Assembly: GCA_030847615.1 (NCBI GenBank)
Contig: JAUMIR010000002.1
Location: 287,288,028-287,352,027 of the forward strand
DNA: 64,000 nt
Direction of reading: 5' to 3'
From: Gambelia wislizenii
Lineage: Eukaryota > Chordata > Lepidosauria > Squamata > Crotaphytidae
Below the pieces are notes generated by a model. That model saw only the letters and a program-made list of their open reading frames with translations, searched no databases and had not been told where the DNA came from. Within the stretch, counting starts at the first letter, position 1; the number at the start of each line of letters is the position of its first letter. Positions 9,490 to 20,987 of the stretch are shown here, piece by piece. The position numbers were made by a program, and so were the translations under genes.

Positions 9490-11356
9490 GGCCTCTTAGA
9501 AGGTGAAAAATGGCTCCAATGGTCTCTTACAATTGATGCCAATGTCAGACAGTAGCTAGGAATAGAAAAGCTTCAAGGACTACAAGCAACATGCCCATGC
9601 AGAGCCACATAATATTAGATAAATTTATCAGGATATAATTGATACAATCAGACCATATGTGGTCACTACCACATCAGGTAAATCTGCTGAGGTCCCTCAG
9701 ACCTGGTTTGATGGGGAATGTAAACTCAAGAAAAAGGAGTTGAGTAAACTAACAAGGCATGTGAGACAGATAGGCACTGATGATGCTATCTCCTTTCTAA
9801 AACAACAATGGGGAGAATATAAAACTCTTCTTAGGGGAAAAAAGAAGGCTTATTTTGCTAACAATTAGATATTATTGGGTCTTGCTCTCATTGAAGGCAA
9901 TGACATGAAATTTTGGTCTCCGTTGCAGAGAAGTCTCACCCATAAGACGTATGAGTCTGCTACGTCAATTCCTTTAGAGGCTTGGGTCGCCCACTTTAGG
10001 CACATATTTGGAAGTGATTTAACTTTACAGCATATTACGGTTAAAAAGTGCTCTGATAAATTCACTGAATGGCCTCTGGTCACCTCTGCTGAAATAAAAA
10101 AATTGATTTCCACACTTTGGAGTGGTAAGGCCCATGGAGAAGATATGATTTCCCCTTGAGGGATTTACAATAGATATTGACTGGTGGTCTCTGATTCTTG
10201 CCAAACTATTTACTTACATTAATTCAACTGGCAACTTTCCCTCAGGGTGGCAATCAAGCATTGTAGTGCCAGTTTTTAAGACAGGGGACATAAAAGATCC
10301 ATCTAACTACAGGCCCACCAGTCTTTTAGATGTAGCCTCTAAAATTTATGCACGATATCTTTCAAACAAGCTCTTGGAGCGGGATAGTAATCAATCTATT
10401 ATTCATGAGGAACAAGCAGGTTTTAGGAGAGGTATAAGTACTCTGGACCAGGTCTTTACATTACATTATCTTATATGTAAATTTACTAATGGCCTAAATA
10501 CGTTTATTTATACAGCTTTTGTAGACTTTTCATCAGCATTTGATAGACAGGCAGCAGCTAAGGCACAAGTTGGCTAAAACAAACACTGATCAAAGACTGT
10601 TGTGGCTTATTCAGCTCTTACACCAGGATAATTTTTTGCAGATGAGAACAGATCTGAATGGTGCTTTAACACAACCTGTTCCCATCAACCAGGGAGTGAA
10701 ACAGGGTTGTATTCTGGCACCTTTTCTATTTAATTTTTATATTAATGATTTGATTCCAAAAATGGACTCCCCTTAATTTTCCCTCCAGCCATTAGTAACT
10801 GCAAGATTTCAATCTTGTTATATATTGATTATTTGGTGTTGCTATCTTTGAATAAAATTGGCCTTAAAATGGTGTTAATTAAATTTGGGGGGGGGTATGT
10901 AAAGAAGAACAATTGGTTAACTATGCTAAAGCTAAGATCGTGGTTTGGGGGAAGAGAACCCCTAAGTGCATGTGGATGCTTGATGGTTGCCATTTAGAAC
11001 AGCTGCAGTCATTTAAATATCTAGGGCTGCATTTTGATGAGAAACTTTCTTGGAAGCAACAACTGGAAGCCACCAAAATCTAATGTGCCAGATCTATTGG
11101 ACAACTCAAAAGATTTTTCTACTCAAGAGGGGGGCAATTAATAAATCCCGTCCTAATGATTTTTACTGCAAAAACAATAGCACAAATGTTGTATGGAGCT
11201 GAAACTTGGGGGAAAGATGTCAAGTATGATTTGGAAATATCACAAAACAAATTCATGCGACAGATTTTGTGTCTACCCCATGGGGTTCCAGCAGCTCACC
11301 TTAGGGCAGAGTTAGAGTTCCCCTCAATTGCAGCTAGAATTGATCTGTCTTTTTAA
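9490..11356 (+). pseudogene. LINE reverse transcriptase remnant
   Basis: Pieces in three frames carry RT motifs in order: VFKTGDIKDPSNYRPTSLLD (near 10275), EEQAGFRRGISTLDQ (near 10410), AFVDFSSAFD (near 10520), INQGVKQGCILAPFLFNFYI (near 10690). The catalytic box, normally (Y/F)ADD, reads YIDY at about 10821-10832, so the active site is lost. A C-terminal segment with YGAETWGK and LCLPHGVPAAHLRAELEF ends at a stop near 11356. Frameshifts lie near 10160, 10560 and 10790. Confidence 0.65.
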
Positions 11357-11399
11357 AGATTCTGGCACAGATTAAATGGTCTTGAGGATCACTCCCTCG

Positions 11400-12419
11400 C
11401 AAACTTTGCTGGCTGGCTGAAATTCGGCTTCTCCCCCCCACACACAGGGAAGCGTTTTAGGGGTGGAGCCAACCCCAAGGAAAGCTGAGTGAGCGCCCCA
11501 CATTACTCAGCTTTTGCCCCTCTCATGAAATGGGCAAAAGCCGAGTTAAGTGGGGTGCTCAGCCAGTAAACCAAAGGGGGTTTGGTGAGTGAGCGCCTCA
11601 CTTCAATCAGCTTTCGCCTTTTCTGTGTGAGGGACGAAAGCTGGTTGAAGTGAGGCACTCTCTCACCAAAGCACTGCCGGTTTGCTGGCTGAGCGCCCTA
11701 TTTTACTCAGCTTTCGCCTCTCTCACGGAAGGGGCGAAAGCTAAGTGAAGTGGGCCACTTAACCAGCAAGCCGAAGGAGGTTTGGTGAGTGAGTGCCTCA
11801 CTTCAACTGGCTTTCGCCCTTCCTTGTGAGGGGTGAAAGCCGGTTGAAGCGAGGCCCTCACTCATCAAACCGCTGCCGGTTTGCTGGCTGAATGCTCTAC
11901 TTTACTTGGCTTTTGCCTCTCTCATGGAAGGGGCAAAAGCCGAGTGAAGTGGGGTGCTCAGCCAGCAAACCAAAGGGGGTTTGGTGAGTGAGTGCCTCGC
12001 TTCAACCGGCTTTCACCCCTTCCGTGTGAGGGGTGAAAGCCGGTTGAAGCGAGACACTCCCCAAACCGCTGCTGGTTTCCTGGCTGAGTGACCCACTTTA
12101 CTCAGCTTTCTCCCCTCTCATGGAAGAGACGAAAGCCGAGTAAAGTGGGCCACTTAGCCAGGAAACCAAAGGAGGTTTGGTGAGTGAGCGCCTCACTTCA
12201 ATTGGCTTTCGCCCCTTCCTTGTGAGGGGCGAAAGCCGGTTGAAGCAAAACACTAATTCACCAAACTGCTGCCGTTTTGCTGGCTGAGGGCCCTACTTTA
12301 CTCAGCTTTTGCCCCTCACATGAAAGGGGCAAAAGCCAGTTGAAATGGGGCGCTCAACCTCCCCGCTGCTCACCCGGTGTCTTGCACCCCTAACCCCCGC
12401 GAATGTGGAGAGACAACTG
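11400..12419 (+). mobile_element. Palindrome-array element with a Tigger-like right end
   Basis: About five tandem units of 196-199 bp run from about 11480 to 12360; the word TTTGCTGGCTGA or a variant recurs at about 11682, 11881, 12077 and 12276. Each unit is two hairpins: one built on ACTCAGCTTTCGCC with its inverted copy, one on TCAACCGGCTTTCGCCC with its inverted copy. The right end reads GCGAATGTGGAGAGACAACTG followed by TA, the same terminus as the Tigger-like elements at 18.7, 41.5 and 49.5 kb. A left terminus is not visible and may be deleted into the LINE. No coding capacity. Confidence 0.65.
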
Positions 12420-12421
12420 TA

Positions 12422-13229
12422 TAAGCTGTATAAGAAAGATTAAAAACAGCATTTAAAATATGACACTAGCAATTAATAACTTATGTAAGCTTTCTTTAGT
12501 GCCTGTAAACAAGTATTCTGTAAATGGTGCTTGAAATCCAATTCAGACAGGCCAGTTTTTACATGCAGAACATCTCGCTGTCTGATCCTCTTTACTGTGG
12601 GAAATGCTTGTATGTGCTGTAAGTTTTCTCAAAGATTTTTTTCTCCTTGTAAGCAAACCTGGATCTGACTTACTTGTTATCCCCAACATTCAGAGATCCA
12701 CTGCTGGGAGCAACAACAAGAGTTGAGACTAGCTTTATATAGGCCTGTCTCACATGTACTGGCAAGTCTTGAGCTGGCCTGGTAATAGAGAGGGCTACCA
12801 TGTATTACTAGTTGGGGAAAAAATGATAATGCTATCTGCCTCCACCCCAAAATTAACTGGGGCCTGAACCTGTGGTGTCACTAAAGCTGGTGTCACCCCT
12901 CTCCCCGACAACTGGAACATTAGCAATAGTGATCAGCAGAATATATCCAAAAATGCTTGTGGTTGATTTAATGTTTTAGTGGATCTTTTCTTGACCTGAT
13001 AGCAGAGACCTCTCAGTCCAGGAGTAGATTCCCCATGGAGAGATTTCAGTTCAGTTATCTAATCTATTCTTCAACTTAAAAGTCATCTGCTTTCAGATCA
13101 AGAAAAGCTCTACATAATTTGTAGTGAATTTTAAAATCAATCTTGGCTACATCAGGAGCTATTGAACTACAAACAGCTATTCCACTTTATACAACTTGTG
13201 CTTGAGCAATTATGAAAGGAGACTCGGGG
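12422..13229. other. Non-coding stretch without recognised features
   Basis: I see no gene, RNA gene or clear repeat here. It is ordinary AT-rich sequence between the palindrome array and the hAT target site. Confidence 0.5.
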
Positions 13230-14378
13230 AGCAGCTACAGGGCCGGCTTAACCATTCCGCCAAATGAGCATCTGCGGGGGGCCCACACCAGCAGGGGCCC
13301 CCATCTGGACCTAACCCTCTTCCTGGAAAAACCCCCTGCCTGCTTTAAAAAACGACGACTCTCTCAAACCAGAAAGCCAAAGCAAAAGCGAAAGAGAAAA
13401 ACGGGGCTTTGGGCTGGTTTACATGGAAGGTTTTATTGCGTTAAGTTGCGCTGTAGTGCTTTCACGCATCAGTGGTGGGTAGTTTATACGGTAATTGTTT
13501 ACACAGCTATATTTTGTGGCGTTCCCACAGCCAAATGTGGTGGGGGCATGGCCAAGCATTAGAGAGGGAAAGGAATGCCATAGGAATGCCTGCCCTGGCC
13601 CCAACTCCGTGCTGAACAGCTTAGAAAGTTTTCTTCCTTGCTTGAAACAGCATTTTCTTCCAAATACAGGAAAGCCAGAGAGAGAGGGGGGGGGAAGAGC
13701 AGTTCAGCTTGCTACAGCCCTTCGTGAAATCGTTTCTCTCCCTCCCCCATGCACAGGAAAAAAAGTTGACAACTGAGGTTTTACTGTACATACTTTTGAA
13801 ACAGCAGAGAAGGTGAGAAGGAATGCTCCCTGAATGAAAATTGTTGGGAATCCTTTTTGTTTGAAAACTGGCTTGCAAAATAGCAGACAGGATTTTTGCA
13901 AGTTTCCTCTAAACGCTACAGTCTTTCCTCCCTCCCTGCCCTTCTTTTGAGCCCACCCCTGCATCATCAACCAATCACAATGCAGCTCTGCTTTAACCCT
14001 TAGCAGAATGCTAGTTTACACTGCAAATAAAGCACTACATTGCAAATATACCGGCAAAAATAGCGACATGCCCTGCCACGCTATATTTGGGTGTTTTACC
14101 TTCCCCCCTTCTGAATGAGGCGATGCTGTGCTGCGATCCATGGGAACTATGAGCTATCTTAGCGGTATATTTAGGGGAATATTTGCCCGTGTAAACCACC
14201 CCTTTCTTTGGGTGGCTGATCCTGGAGGGAGTTTGTTGCTCCCTTCCCCCTTCCTTCCAGGATCATCATCAAAGGCAAGTCAGAGAGGGGTGAGTGTGTG
14301 TATGTGTGTGAGTGAGAGAGAGGGGGGAGGTAAGGGGGGGTCATCTCTTGTTCTCCCCTGCTCTATCTTCAGAAAAGG

Positions 14379-14458
14379 CTTCTTTCTTTCTTTCTTTCTT
14401 TCTTTTTCCCTCCTCTCCCTCCCTCCCTCTCTTCCTTCCTTCCTTCTTTCTTTCTTCC
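14379..14458. repeat. Polypyrimidine (TTTC/CCTC)n low-complexity tract
   Basis: A CT-only run of about 80 bases with TTTC, CCCT and TTCC subrepeats. It sits inside the hAT element. A purine/pyrimidine tract like this can form triplex DNA, but nothing here shows that it does. Confidence 0.85.
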
Positions 14459-14611
14459 CTTTCCTAACTTCCACACAGATTCCCTCCAGCCCGTCTTTCC
14501 AGCTGCCCTTAGCATGTCCTTCTCTCCCTTTCCTCCCTCCCTTCACCCCTTGGTCTTCTTCAGCTTCCTCCTCTTGCTGACAACTGAGTTCAACCTGCAA
14601 AAGGAAACTGT

Positions 14612-14834
14612 GTGTTTGCCCATGTGCCTTGAAGTCATTTCTGACGAAGGCGAGCTTATAATTGGGGTTTTCTAGGCAAGGTTTGTTCAAAGGGGGTCTG
14701 CCTTTGACTTCATTTGAGGCTGAGAGAGTGTGACTTGCCCAAGGTCAGCCAGTGGGTATTCATGGCTGAGTAAGGATTCAAACCCTGGTCTCCACAGTCA
14801 TAGGGCAATGCTGAAGCTTCTACAACACTGGTTC
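14612..14834 (-). mobile_element. tRNA-derived SINE, minus strand
   Basis: Read on the minus strand it starts ACCAGTGTTGTAG, carries GGGTTTGAATCC (a polymerase III B-box-like element) and GACCTTGGGCAAGTCAC, and ends near CTTCAAGGCACATG. The same consensus occurs at 24151 and 29395 on the plus strand. The central core resembles the CORE/MIR SINE core. It is inserted within the hAT element, so it is younger than that element. Confidence 0.8.
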
Positions 14835-14961
14835 TTTTAACAGAATAATATAAAGAATATAAATAAAAATTTGGAGTAATATTACTAGGAAAAATTGTTT
14901 TATTGTTGTCACTAAAACACCAGTATCCCATTAGTGTTGTGTGAGAGACATTGGCCTAGAG

Positions 14962-15256
14962 CAGTGGTTCTTAACCTTTTCTTTACCAGGGACCCCCTTT
15001 AAATATCTTTTGTTGCCCCAAGACTTAACTCAAGATTTAAAGCCCTAATAATAATAGCTAACAACAAAAACAATACAATTACACCATCCATTAACCTTTT
15101 CCCTCAGAGGCACTCTTGCTTCTTCCTGCATGTTTGTGGCTGGAGTGGATTGAATGGCAATGTGCAGGCCAAGCCAGCCAGTCTTTGCCTTGGTTCATGT
15201 CACATGACTGTTCCACTACAGGGAGGAGGTGGGCCAAACAGTCTTCAAACCTTTGT
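14962..15256. mobile_element. Possible hAT-like fragment
   Basis: The sequence CAGTGGTTCTTAACCTTTT at 14962 resembles the terminus of a widespread hAT family, and GGACCCCC follows as in those elements. The right end near 15256 is only weakly complementary and no clear target duplication was found. This is a tentative call. Confidence 0.35.
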
Positions 15257-15274
15257 GGATCCCCTGTGAGGATA

Positions 15275-15404
15275 TCATAGAATCATAGAATTGTAGAGTT
15301 GGAAGAGACCACAAGGGCCATGCAGTCCAACCCCATTCTGCCATGCAGGAAATCACGATCAAAGCATCCCTGACAGATGGCCATCCAGCCTCTGTTTAAA
15401 GACC
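15275..15404 (-). mobile_element. CR1 LINE 3' fragment
   Basis: Starts at the CR1 3' terminus (TCATAGAATCATAGAATTG on the plus strand, the reverse of the ATTCTATGA repeat) and continues with AGTTGGAAGAGACCACAAGG, the conserved CR1 3' untranslated region. The copy is 5'-truncated after about 130 bp. It is very similar to the copy at 34069. Confidence 0.9.
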
Positions 15405-15521
15405 ACTGGGCTAGAGAATGCTGGAAAAGAAACAATGCAACCAGACTTTGAGAAGGGTGCTAGCAGGGGGATTCTGAGAGGTGTATTGCAAAAGTAACTT
15501 TCCTAGGCTCTGAATGCAGCC

Positions 15522-16120
15522 TAGAATCATAGGGCTGGAAGGGACCCCAACAGCCACCCCATCCAATCAGCTTCTGCCCTGCAGGAACACACAATCAAAG
15601 CCCTCAGGACAGATGGCCATCCAGCCTCTCTTAAAAACCTCCGAAGAAGGAGACTCCACCACACTCCCAGGCAGTGTATCCCACTATAGAAACAGCTCTT
15701 ACCATCAGGAACTTCTTCCTAATGTTTAGGTGGAATCTTTTTTCCTGGAGTTTGAACCCTTTGCTCCATGTCCTAGTCTCTGGAGCAGCAGAAAACAAGC
15801 TTGCTCCATCCTCAGTATGACATCCCTTCAAATATTTAAAGCTCTCATGTCACCTCTCAACCTTCTCTTCTCCAGCTAAACATACCCAGTTCGCTAAGTT
15901 GTTCCTCATAGGGCATAATGGCTTCCAGACCTCCCACCATTTTGGTTGCCCTCCTCTGGACACATTCCAGCTTCTCAATACCCTTCCTGAATTGTGGTGC
16001 CCAGAACTATTACTTCCCTTGATCTAGACACTATACTCCTATTAATGCAGCCTAGAATCACATTGGCATTTTTTGCTGCTGCATCACACTGCTAACTCAT
16101 GTTTAGCTTGTAGTCTACTT
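15522..16120 (-). mobile_element. Older CR1 LINE 3' fragment
   Basis: About 600 bp of CR1 3' region: TAGAATCATAGGGCTGGAAG, later GGCCATCCAGCCTCTCTTAAA, CAGGAACTTCTTCCTAATGT, and CCTCCTCTGGACACATTCCAG. It is more diverged than the adjacent 15275 copy, so it represents a separate, older insertion. No open frame is preserved. Confidence 0.88.
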
Positions 16121-16237
16121 TCTTTTTTTTAAGGAAATCTACACCATTACGTTAATTGCTAATTAACAAAAAATATTTTGTTAGTGCCTATAATATAGTT
16201 TTTAAACTAAATTATTGGTGGCAAATTATGTAATACA

Positions 16238-16472
16238 GTAGGCCCCCCCTTATCCACTGGGGATTGGTTCTGTGCGGGCATGGATTCTGAAAACTGTGGA
16301 TAATAGTGAACACCACTGAAAATAATGGGACTTCTGGTTTAAAATACCATAGAGTTGCCTTGGAGGGCCTAGAAAATGGCTAGGGAGGACACATTTTCTA
16401 GGAAGACTCTATGGTAGGTGTGCTGTTTTGTGTCCCATGGATAATGAATCCGTGGATACGGGGGTCCTACTG
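16238..16472 (+). mobile_element. Short Tigger-like MITE, type B
   Basis: Begins CAGTAGGCCCCCCCTTATCC and ends GGATACGGGGGTCCTACTG, with TA on both sides (16236-16237 and 16473-16474). Length is 235 bp. Interior words such as AAAATGGCTAGGGAGGACAC and ACATTTTCTAGGAAGACTC are shared with the copies at 26520 and 54191. TA duplication and these termini match the pogo/Tigger branch of Tc1/mariner. Confidence 0.85.
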
Positions 16473-16595
16473 TAATCTGAATATCCTGTACTGTGAATAG
16501 GTTAGGTTACATTGACCTGAAATAAACATATGGGCCCCCCAAAATAAAGCATTGCAGGGCCCCCCAAAATTCCTTAAACCGGCCCTGAGCAGCTA

Positions 16596-18728
16596 CATGG
16601 GAGAATTTGTAGTGAAAAATAGCAACTTACCTCCCTTTCACTGCAGTGCCCATTTGCGCCCAAGATTGATTCGTGAGCTTGGTGGAAGGGAAAAAGTAGT
16701 GATTTTGCAGTTCACACGGACCAGCATGAAAAAAATGGTGGCTGCGAATTAGTTTTGTCCCAGCCCCCCGTTAAAAAAACAAATGTGGAAGAGCTGTTTT
16801 CTGCTGAAATACACTTTTGTTCTTTTGCTCTGTTACTTGAATGCTTTTGCTGGCAAAAACAACAACAATGGCAGCTCCTGGGAGGCTTGGAAGAAAGGAA
16901 CAACTGGAGGCATATTTTTAACTTTTTTTTTTCTGAGTTGAACTGAAATGCATTTCAGCCCTGTTTCTAGCCCTTTGTTGAAACACAAGGTTAAAGGACT
17001 CCGAAGTCAAACCCTAATGTCCTCCTGGTCCCACAGGTTAAACTTGGGATAAAAAGCACCACCCTTTGTTCAGATTTGTTTCATCATTCTTGCGTGTGGT
17101 CTGCACCCCAGTTAGTCTGAACACTTATCCTGAATCAGGAAGTGTGTTGATGCTTTTTAAAAATGGGAACTGCCCCCTACCTCCCAGCTTGGGACCATGC
17201 ACACATATGCATCACCACATAGTACTGTATTTACCTCAGTCTGGCAGGAAGGGATGCATGTTTCGCAACAAGGACAAATAGGGGGAGGTACAAAGGTGCT
17301 GCTGCTTTAGGCCAATCCAGGGGGACCAATAACTGGCTGGCTTGGGGGAGATCCTTTGCTTGTGCTGCCTCTTCTGGAGAAACAGACCCTGAGGCTTCCA
17401 TAAGAACATTTTGTGATGTTCCAGAGGTCTTAATCCCAGCCACTTCCCACATTCAATGTTTGAGGTATGAGCGAGGGCCAGCAATTCACATTGGGCTCCC
17501 TCACACCATTCAGCTGCTGGAGGAAAACCAGACTTTATTCCCTTTCTCACCAAAGTGAAAGGAGGACTGGAGAGAGAGATATTGCCTGGGAATTAGTCAT
17601 GCTGAAGTCAATAGGGCTTAATTTCAAATAAACGCATATGGAATTATACTGTGTAAAGGAGAGATAGGGCAGAAGGGTGTGCACAAATAAGACAGTGTTT
17701 AAAATACAAATAAACACATTATAAGTTAACATTTTGAACAAGATAATTGACTCTGCACATACACGCATATCTAGGTATAAATATAGATAAAAACATTTCC
17801 TGGAAAACTGCACAAGACGGAATGTTATCCAAAACAGAGGGGCTGCAGCTCATCCCAAACCATGCAGCCAAAACAACACCGATTTCATGCTAATAGGAAA
17901 CCCCTGTACATACTGCTGGCAAGCTCCCTTACTCAGATTCTACACTTGCATGTTGCTTGCAAGACCAGAGTCAGACTAAAACCGCGTAGTTTGGCATGCC
18001 AAACTGACATGAATGAAAAATAATCAGAAGCAGATTCAGGAGAGGCTCAGAACATGCTGTTGTTTAGAGACTACCTAAATTTGAGAGCCCTCCATTATAT
18101 GCTTTAATCTCTTAATTGTTGATACTGAGAGAGTTTAGCCATTAATAAAATCTCCAGTGCAGCCTATATTATTACACCATCATTGCATCTCACCTCTAAA
18201 GGGAGTATTAAACAGTGGGGGAGTACTATACATGTTAATAGGATGATTCCAGTAACAGAAGTCTGAATAAATGGACCTACATAGCTGTTTTAGGGGCCAG
18301 AACAGTTCACAAGCCTAGATGAGTCCAGACAGCTAGTAAGCCGATGAGGACATGATACTCCAGGAGCCAATCCTCTGTGAGGAGGTGGAAGGAGAAGGGG
18401 CTTCTAGAGGAGATAAAGGAGTTTTCAGTTTAGAGAGTTGAGATGAGGCTTTGAGTGATTCAAGACAGTTTAACTTCCTTGGAAGTAGAGGCTTAGAGAA
18501 AGAGCGGATGTTTGTGCAGGCCCAATAACTTGGTTATACAGTTACATGGTTTATTCGTTTACAATAAACGTTCTTCTGGTAACAGGAACCATCCAGCCTG
18601 GTATGAGTGATTCTCAAGGAAGGAGACACAGCCAGGAATCCATAGACACACCTGAGTGCTTGTGTTATACCACTGGGAGACGTAGTTCGGCTGTGATGCG
18701 GTGGAGGCCATCATCACAGTCACTAACA
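16596..18728. other. Non-coding stretch without supported gene
   Basis: I see no coding exon, RNA gene or clear mobile element here. Short open frames exist but have no family signature, repeat membership or splice support. Several stretches could be old repeats that I do not recognise. Confidence 0.45.
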
Positions 18729-18730
18729 AG

Positions 18731-18748
18731 AGTCAGTGTGGTGTAGTA
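18731..18748 (+). mobile_element. 5' head of a SINE split by the following element
   Basis: AGTCAGTGTGGTGTAGTA is the head of the tRNA-derived SINE (compare AGCCAGTGTGGTGTAG at 24154). The SINE resumes at 20988 after the 2.2-kb insertion, so the insertion is younger than the SINE and the TA at 18747-18748 is its target. Confidence 0.75.
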
Positions 18749-20987
18749 CAGTCGCCCCTCCACATTCGCGAACTTGACATTCGCGGTTTCGATTATTCGC
18801 GGTTTTGCGAGGGGCCCCCACGGGCCCCCCCAAAACCGTGACACGGGGCCTCCAGAGGCCCCATGAAAGCCCTGGGAGGGAGCGGGGAGGGCAGGGGAGA
18901 CCTCCACGGGGCCTTCGGAGACCCTCCGGAGGCCCCGCGAAGGCCTTGGAAGGGAGGGGGGAGTGCTGGGGAGGCCTCCATGGGGCCTCCGGAGACGCTC
19001 CGGAGGCCCCACGAAGGCCCGGGGAGGGAGGGGGGAGGCTGGGAGAGGCCTCCATGGGGCCTCCGGGGACGCTCTGGAGGCCCCATGAAGGCCTGGGGGA
19101 GGGCTGGGGAGGCCCCATGGATGCCTGGGAGGGAGCGGGGAGGGCCGGGGGAGGCCTCCATGGGGCCTCCGGAGACGCTCCGGAGGCGCCATGAAGGCCC
19201 GGGGAGGGGGTGGGGAGGGCCGGGGAGGCCTCCATGGGGCCTCCGGAGACGCTCCGGAGGCCCCACGAAGGCCCGAGAGGGAGGGGGGAGGGCCGGGAGC
19301 AGCCTCCGTGGGGCCTTGCTAGGCCCCACGAAGGCCCGGGGAGGGAGGGGGGAGGCTGGGAGAGGCCTCCGCGGGGCCTTGCTAGGCCCCACGAAGGCCT
19401 GGGGAGGGAGGGGGGAGGGCCCGGAGAGGCCTCCGCGGGGCCTTGCTAGGCCCCTCGAAGGCCCGGGGAGGGAGGGGGGAGGCCGGGAGAGGCCTCCGCG
19501 GGGCTTTGCTAGGCCCTACGAAGGCCCGGGGAGGGAGGGGGGAGGCCGGGAGAGGCCTCCGCGGGGCCTTGCTAGGCCCCACGAAGGCCCGGGGAGGGAG
19601 GGGGGAGGCTGGGAGAGGCCTCCATGGGGCCTCCGGAGAGCTCCGGAGGCCCCATGAAGGCCTGGGGGAGGGCTGGGAAGGCCTCCATGGGGCCTCCGGA
19701 GACGCTCCGGAGGCCCCATGGAGGCCTGGGAGGGAGCGGGGAGGGCCGGGGAGGCCTCCATGGGGCCTCCGGAGACGCTCCGGAGGCCCCACGAAGGCCC
19801 GGGAGGGAGGGGGAGGGCTGGGAGAGGCCTCCGCGGGGCCTTGCTAGGCCCACGAAGGCCTGGGGAGGGAGGGGGGAGGGCCTGGAGAGGCCTCCACGGG
19901 GCCTTGCTAGGCCCCACGAAGGCCCGGGGAGGGAGGGGGGAGGCCGGGAGAGGCCTCCGCGGGGCCTTGCTAAGCCCCACGAAGGCCCGGGGAGGGAGGG
20001 GGGAGGCCGGGAGAGGCCTCCGCGGGGCTTGGTAGGCCCCACGAAGGCCCGGGGAGGCAGGGGGAAGGCTGGGAGAGGCCTCCATGGGGCCTCCGGAGAG
20101 CTCCGGAGGCCCCATGAAGGCCTGGGGGAGGGCTGTGGAGGCCTCCATGGGGCCTCCGGAGACGCTCCGGAGGCCCCATGGAGGCCTGGGAGGGAGCGGG
20201 GAGGGCCGGGGAGGCCTCCATGGGGCCTCCGGAGACGCTCTGGAGGCCCCATGAAGGTCCGGGGAGGGGGTGGGGAGGGCCGGGGAGGCCTCCATGGGGC
20301 CTCCGGAGACGCTTTGGAGGCCCCACGAAGGCCCGGGAGGGAGGGGGGAGGCCCGGGGAGGGAGGGGGGAGGCTGGGAGAGGCCTCCACGGGGCCTTGCT
20401 AGGCCCCACGAAGGACCGGTGAGGGAGGGGGGAGGGCCTGGAGAAGCCTCCGCGGGGCCTAGCTAGGCCCCACGAAGGCCCGGGGAGGGAGGGAGGAGGC
20501 TGGGAGAGGCCTCCGCGGGGCCTTGCTAGGCCCCACGAAGGCCCGGGGAGGGAGGGGGGAGGCCGGGAGAGGCCTCCATGGGGCCTCCGGAGACACTCCG
20601 GAGGCCCCATGAAGGCCTGGGGGAGGGCTGTGGAGGCCTCCATGGGGCCTCCGGAGACGCTCCGGAGGCCCCATGAAGGCCTGGGAGGGAGAGGGGAGGG
20701 CCGTGAGAGGCCTCCGTGGGGTCTCCGGAGACTCTCCGGAGGCCCCGTTGAGGGCTTGGGCGGGAGGGGGGGAGGGCTGGGGAGGCATCCACGGGGCCTC
20801 AGGAGGGTCTCCAGAGGCCCCGGGAAGGCCTAGGAAGGGAGTGGGGAGGCTGGAGGAAGCGACTATGGGGCCTCCGGAGGCCCCATGGTCGCTATGGTGG
20901 GGGAGGGGGGGCAGTCGTTATTCGCGGATTTTTCACATTCGCGGGGGTCCGTGGAACGGAACCCCCGCGAATGTGAAGGGACGACTG
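18749..20987 (+). mobile_element. Tigger-like element filled with hairpin minisatellite
   Basis: Left end CAGTCGCCCCTCCACATTCG and right end CGAATGTGAAGGGACGACTG are inverted repeats flanked by TA (18747-18748 and 20988-20989). Subterminal words ATTCGCGG repeat two to three times on each side. Between them about 2 kb is a GC-rich array of 62-75 bp units, each a hairpin (GGCCTCCATGGGGCCTCCGG with its inverted copy, or GGCCTCCGCGGGGCCTTG / CTAGGCCCC) plus a G-rich spacer CGGGGAGGGAGGGGGGAGG. The spacer has four or more G-runs, so G-quadruplexes are possible. Long frames in the array result from a repeat period near 63 and are not coding. Confidence 0.85.

Larger units (their letters stand above)
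6400..11360 (+). mobile_element. Decayed APE-type LINE, possibly Vingi/I group
   Basis: Three consecutive plus-strand blocks make a LINE: an ORF1 remnant (6638-7700), an apurinic-like endonuclease remnant (about 8670-9480) and a reverse transcriptase remnant (about 9490-11356). Frames are broken repeatedly by stops and indels, so the copy is old. The RT order (NYRPTSLLDVASKIYAR, EEQAGFRRG, GVKQGCILAPFLF, YGAETWGK) is of a non-LTR type distinct from the CR1 and L2 copies elsewhere in the window. Assignment to the Vingi/I group is from memory of lizard LINE proteins and is tentative. Confidence 0.65.
13238..16587. mobile_element. hAT-type DNA element, non-autonomous, with nested insertions
   Basis: The element begins CAGGGCCGGCTTAACC and ends GGTTTAAACCGGCCCTG-like (GGAATTTTG side: TTAAACCGGCCCTG), giving inverted termini that match over the outer 9 bases exactly and further imperfectly. 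It is flanked by a perfect 8-bp duplication, AGCAGCTA, at 13230-13237 and 16588-16595. An 8-bp duplication and CAGGG termini are hAT hallmarks. No transposase frame is present. Later insertions inside it include a SINE (14.6 kb), two CR1 pieces (15.3-16.1 kb) and a short MITE (16.2 kb). Confidence 0.82.

Noticed and set aside
11480..12360. CRISPR-like regular repeats
   Set aside because: Units are contiguous palindromes without unique spacers, in vertebrate DNA with a transposon terminus.
14128..14690. Open frames across the CT-rich tract (150 and 136 codons)
   Set aside because: Composition is driven by the simple repeat; no family features.
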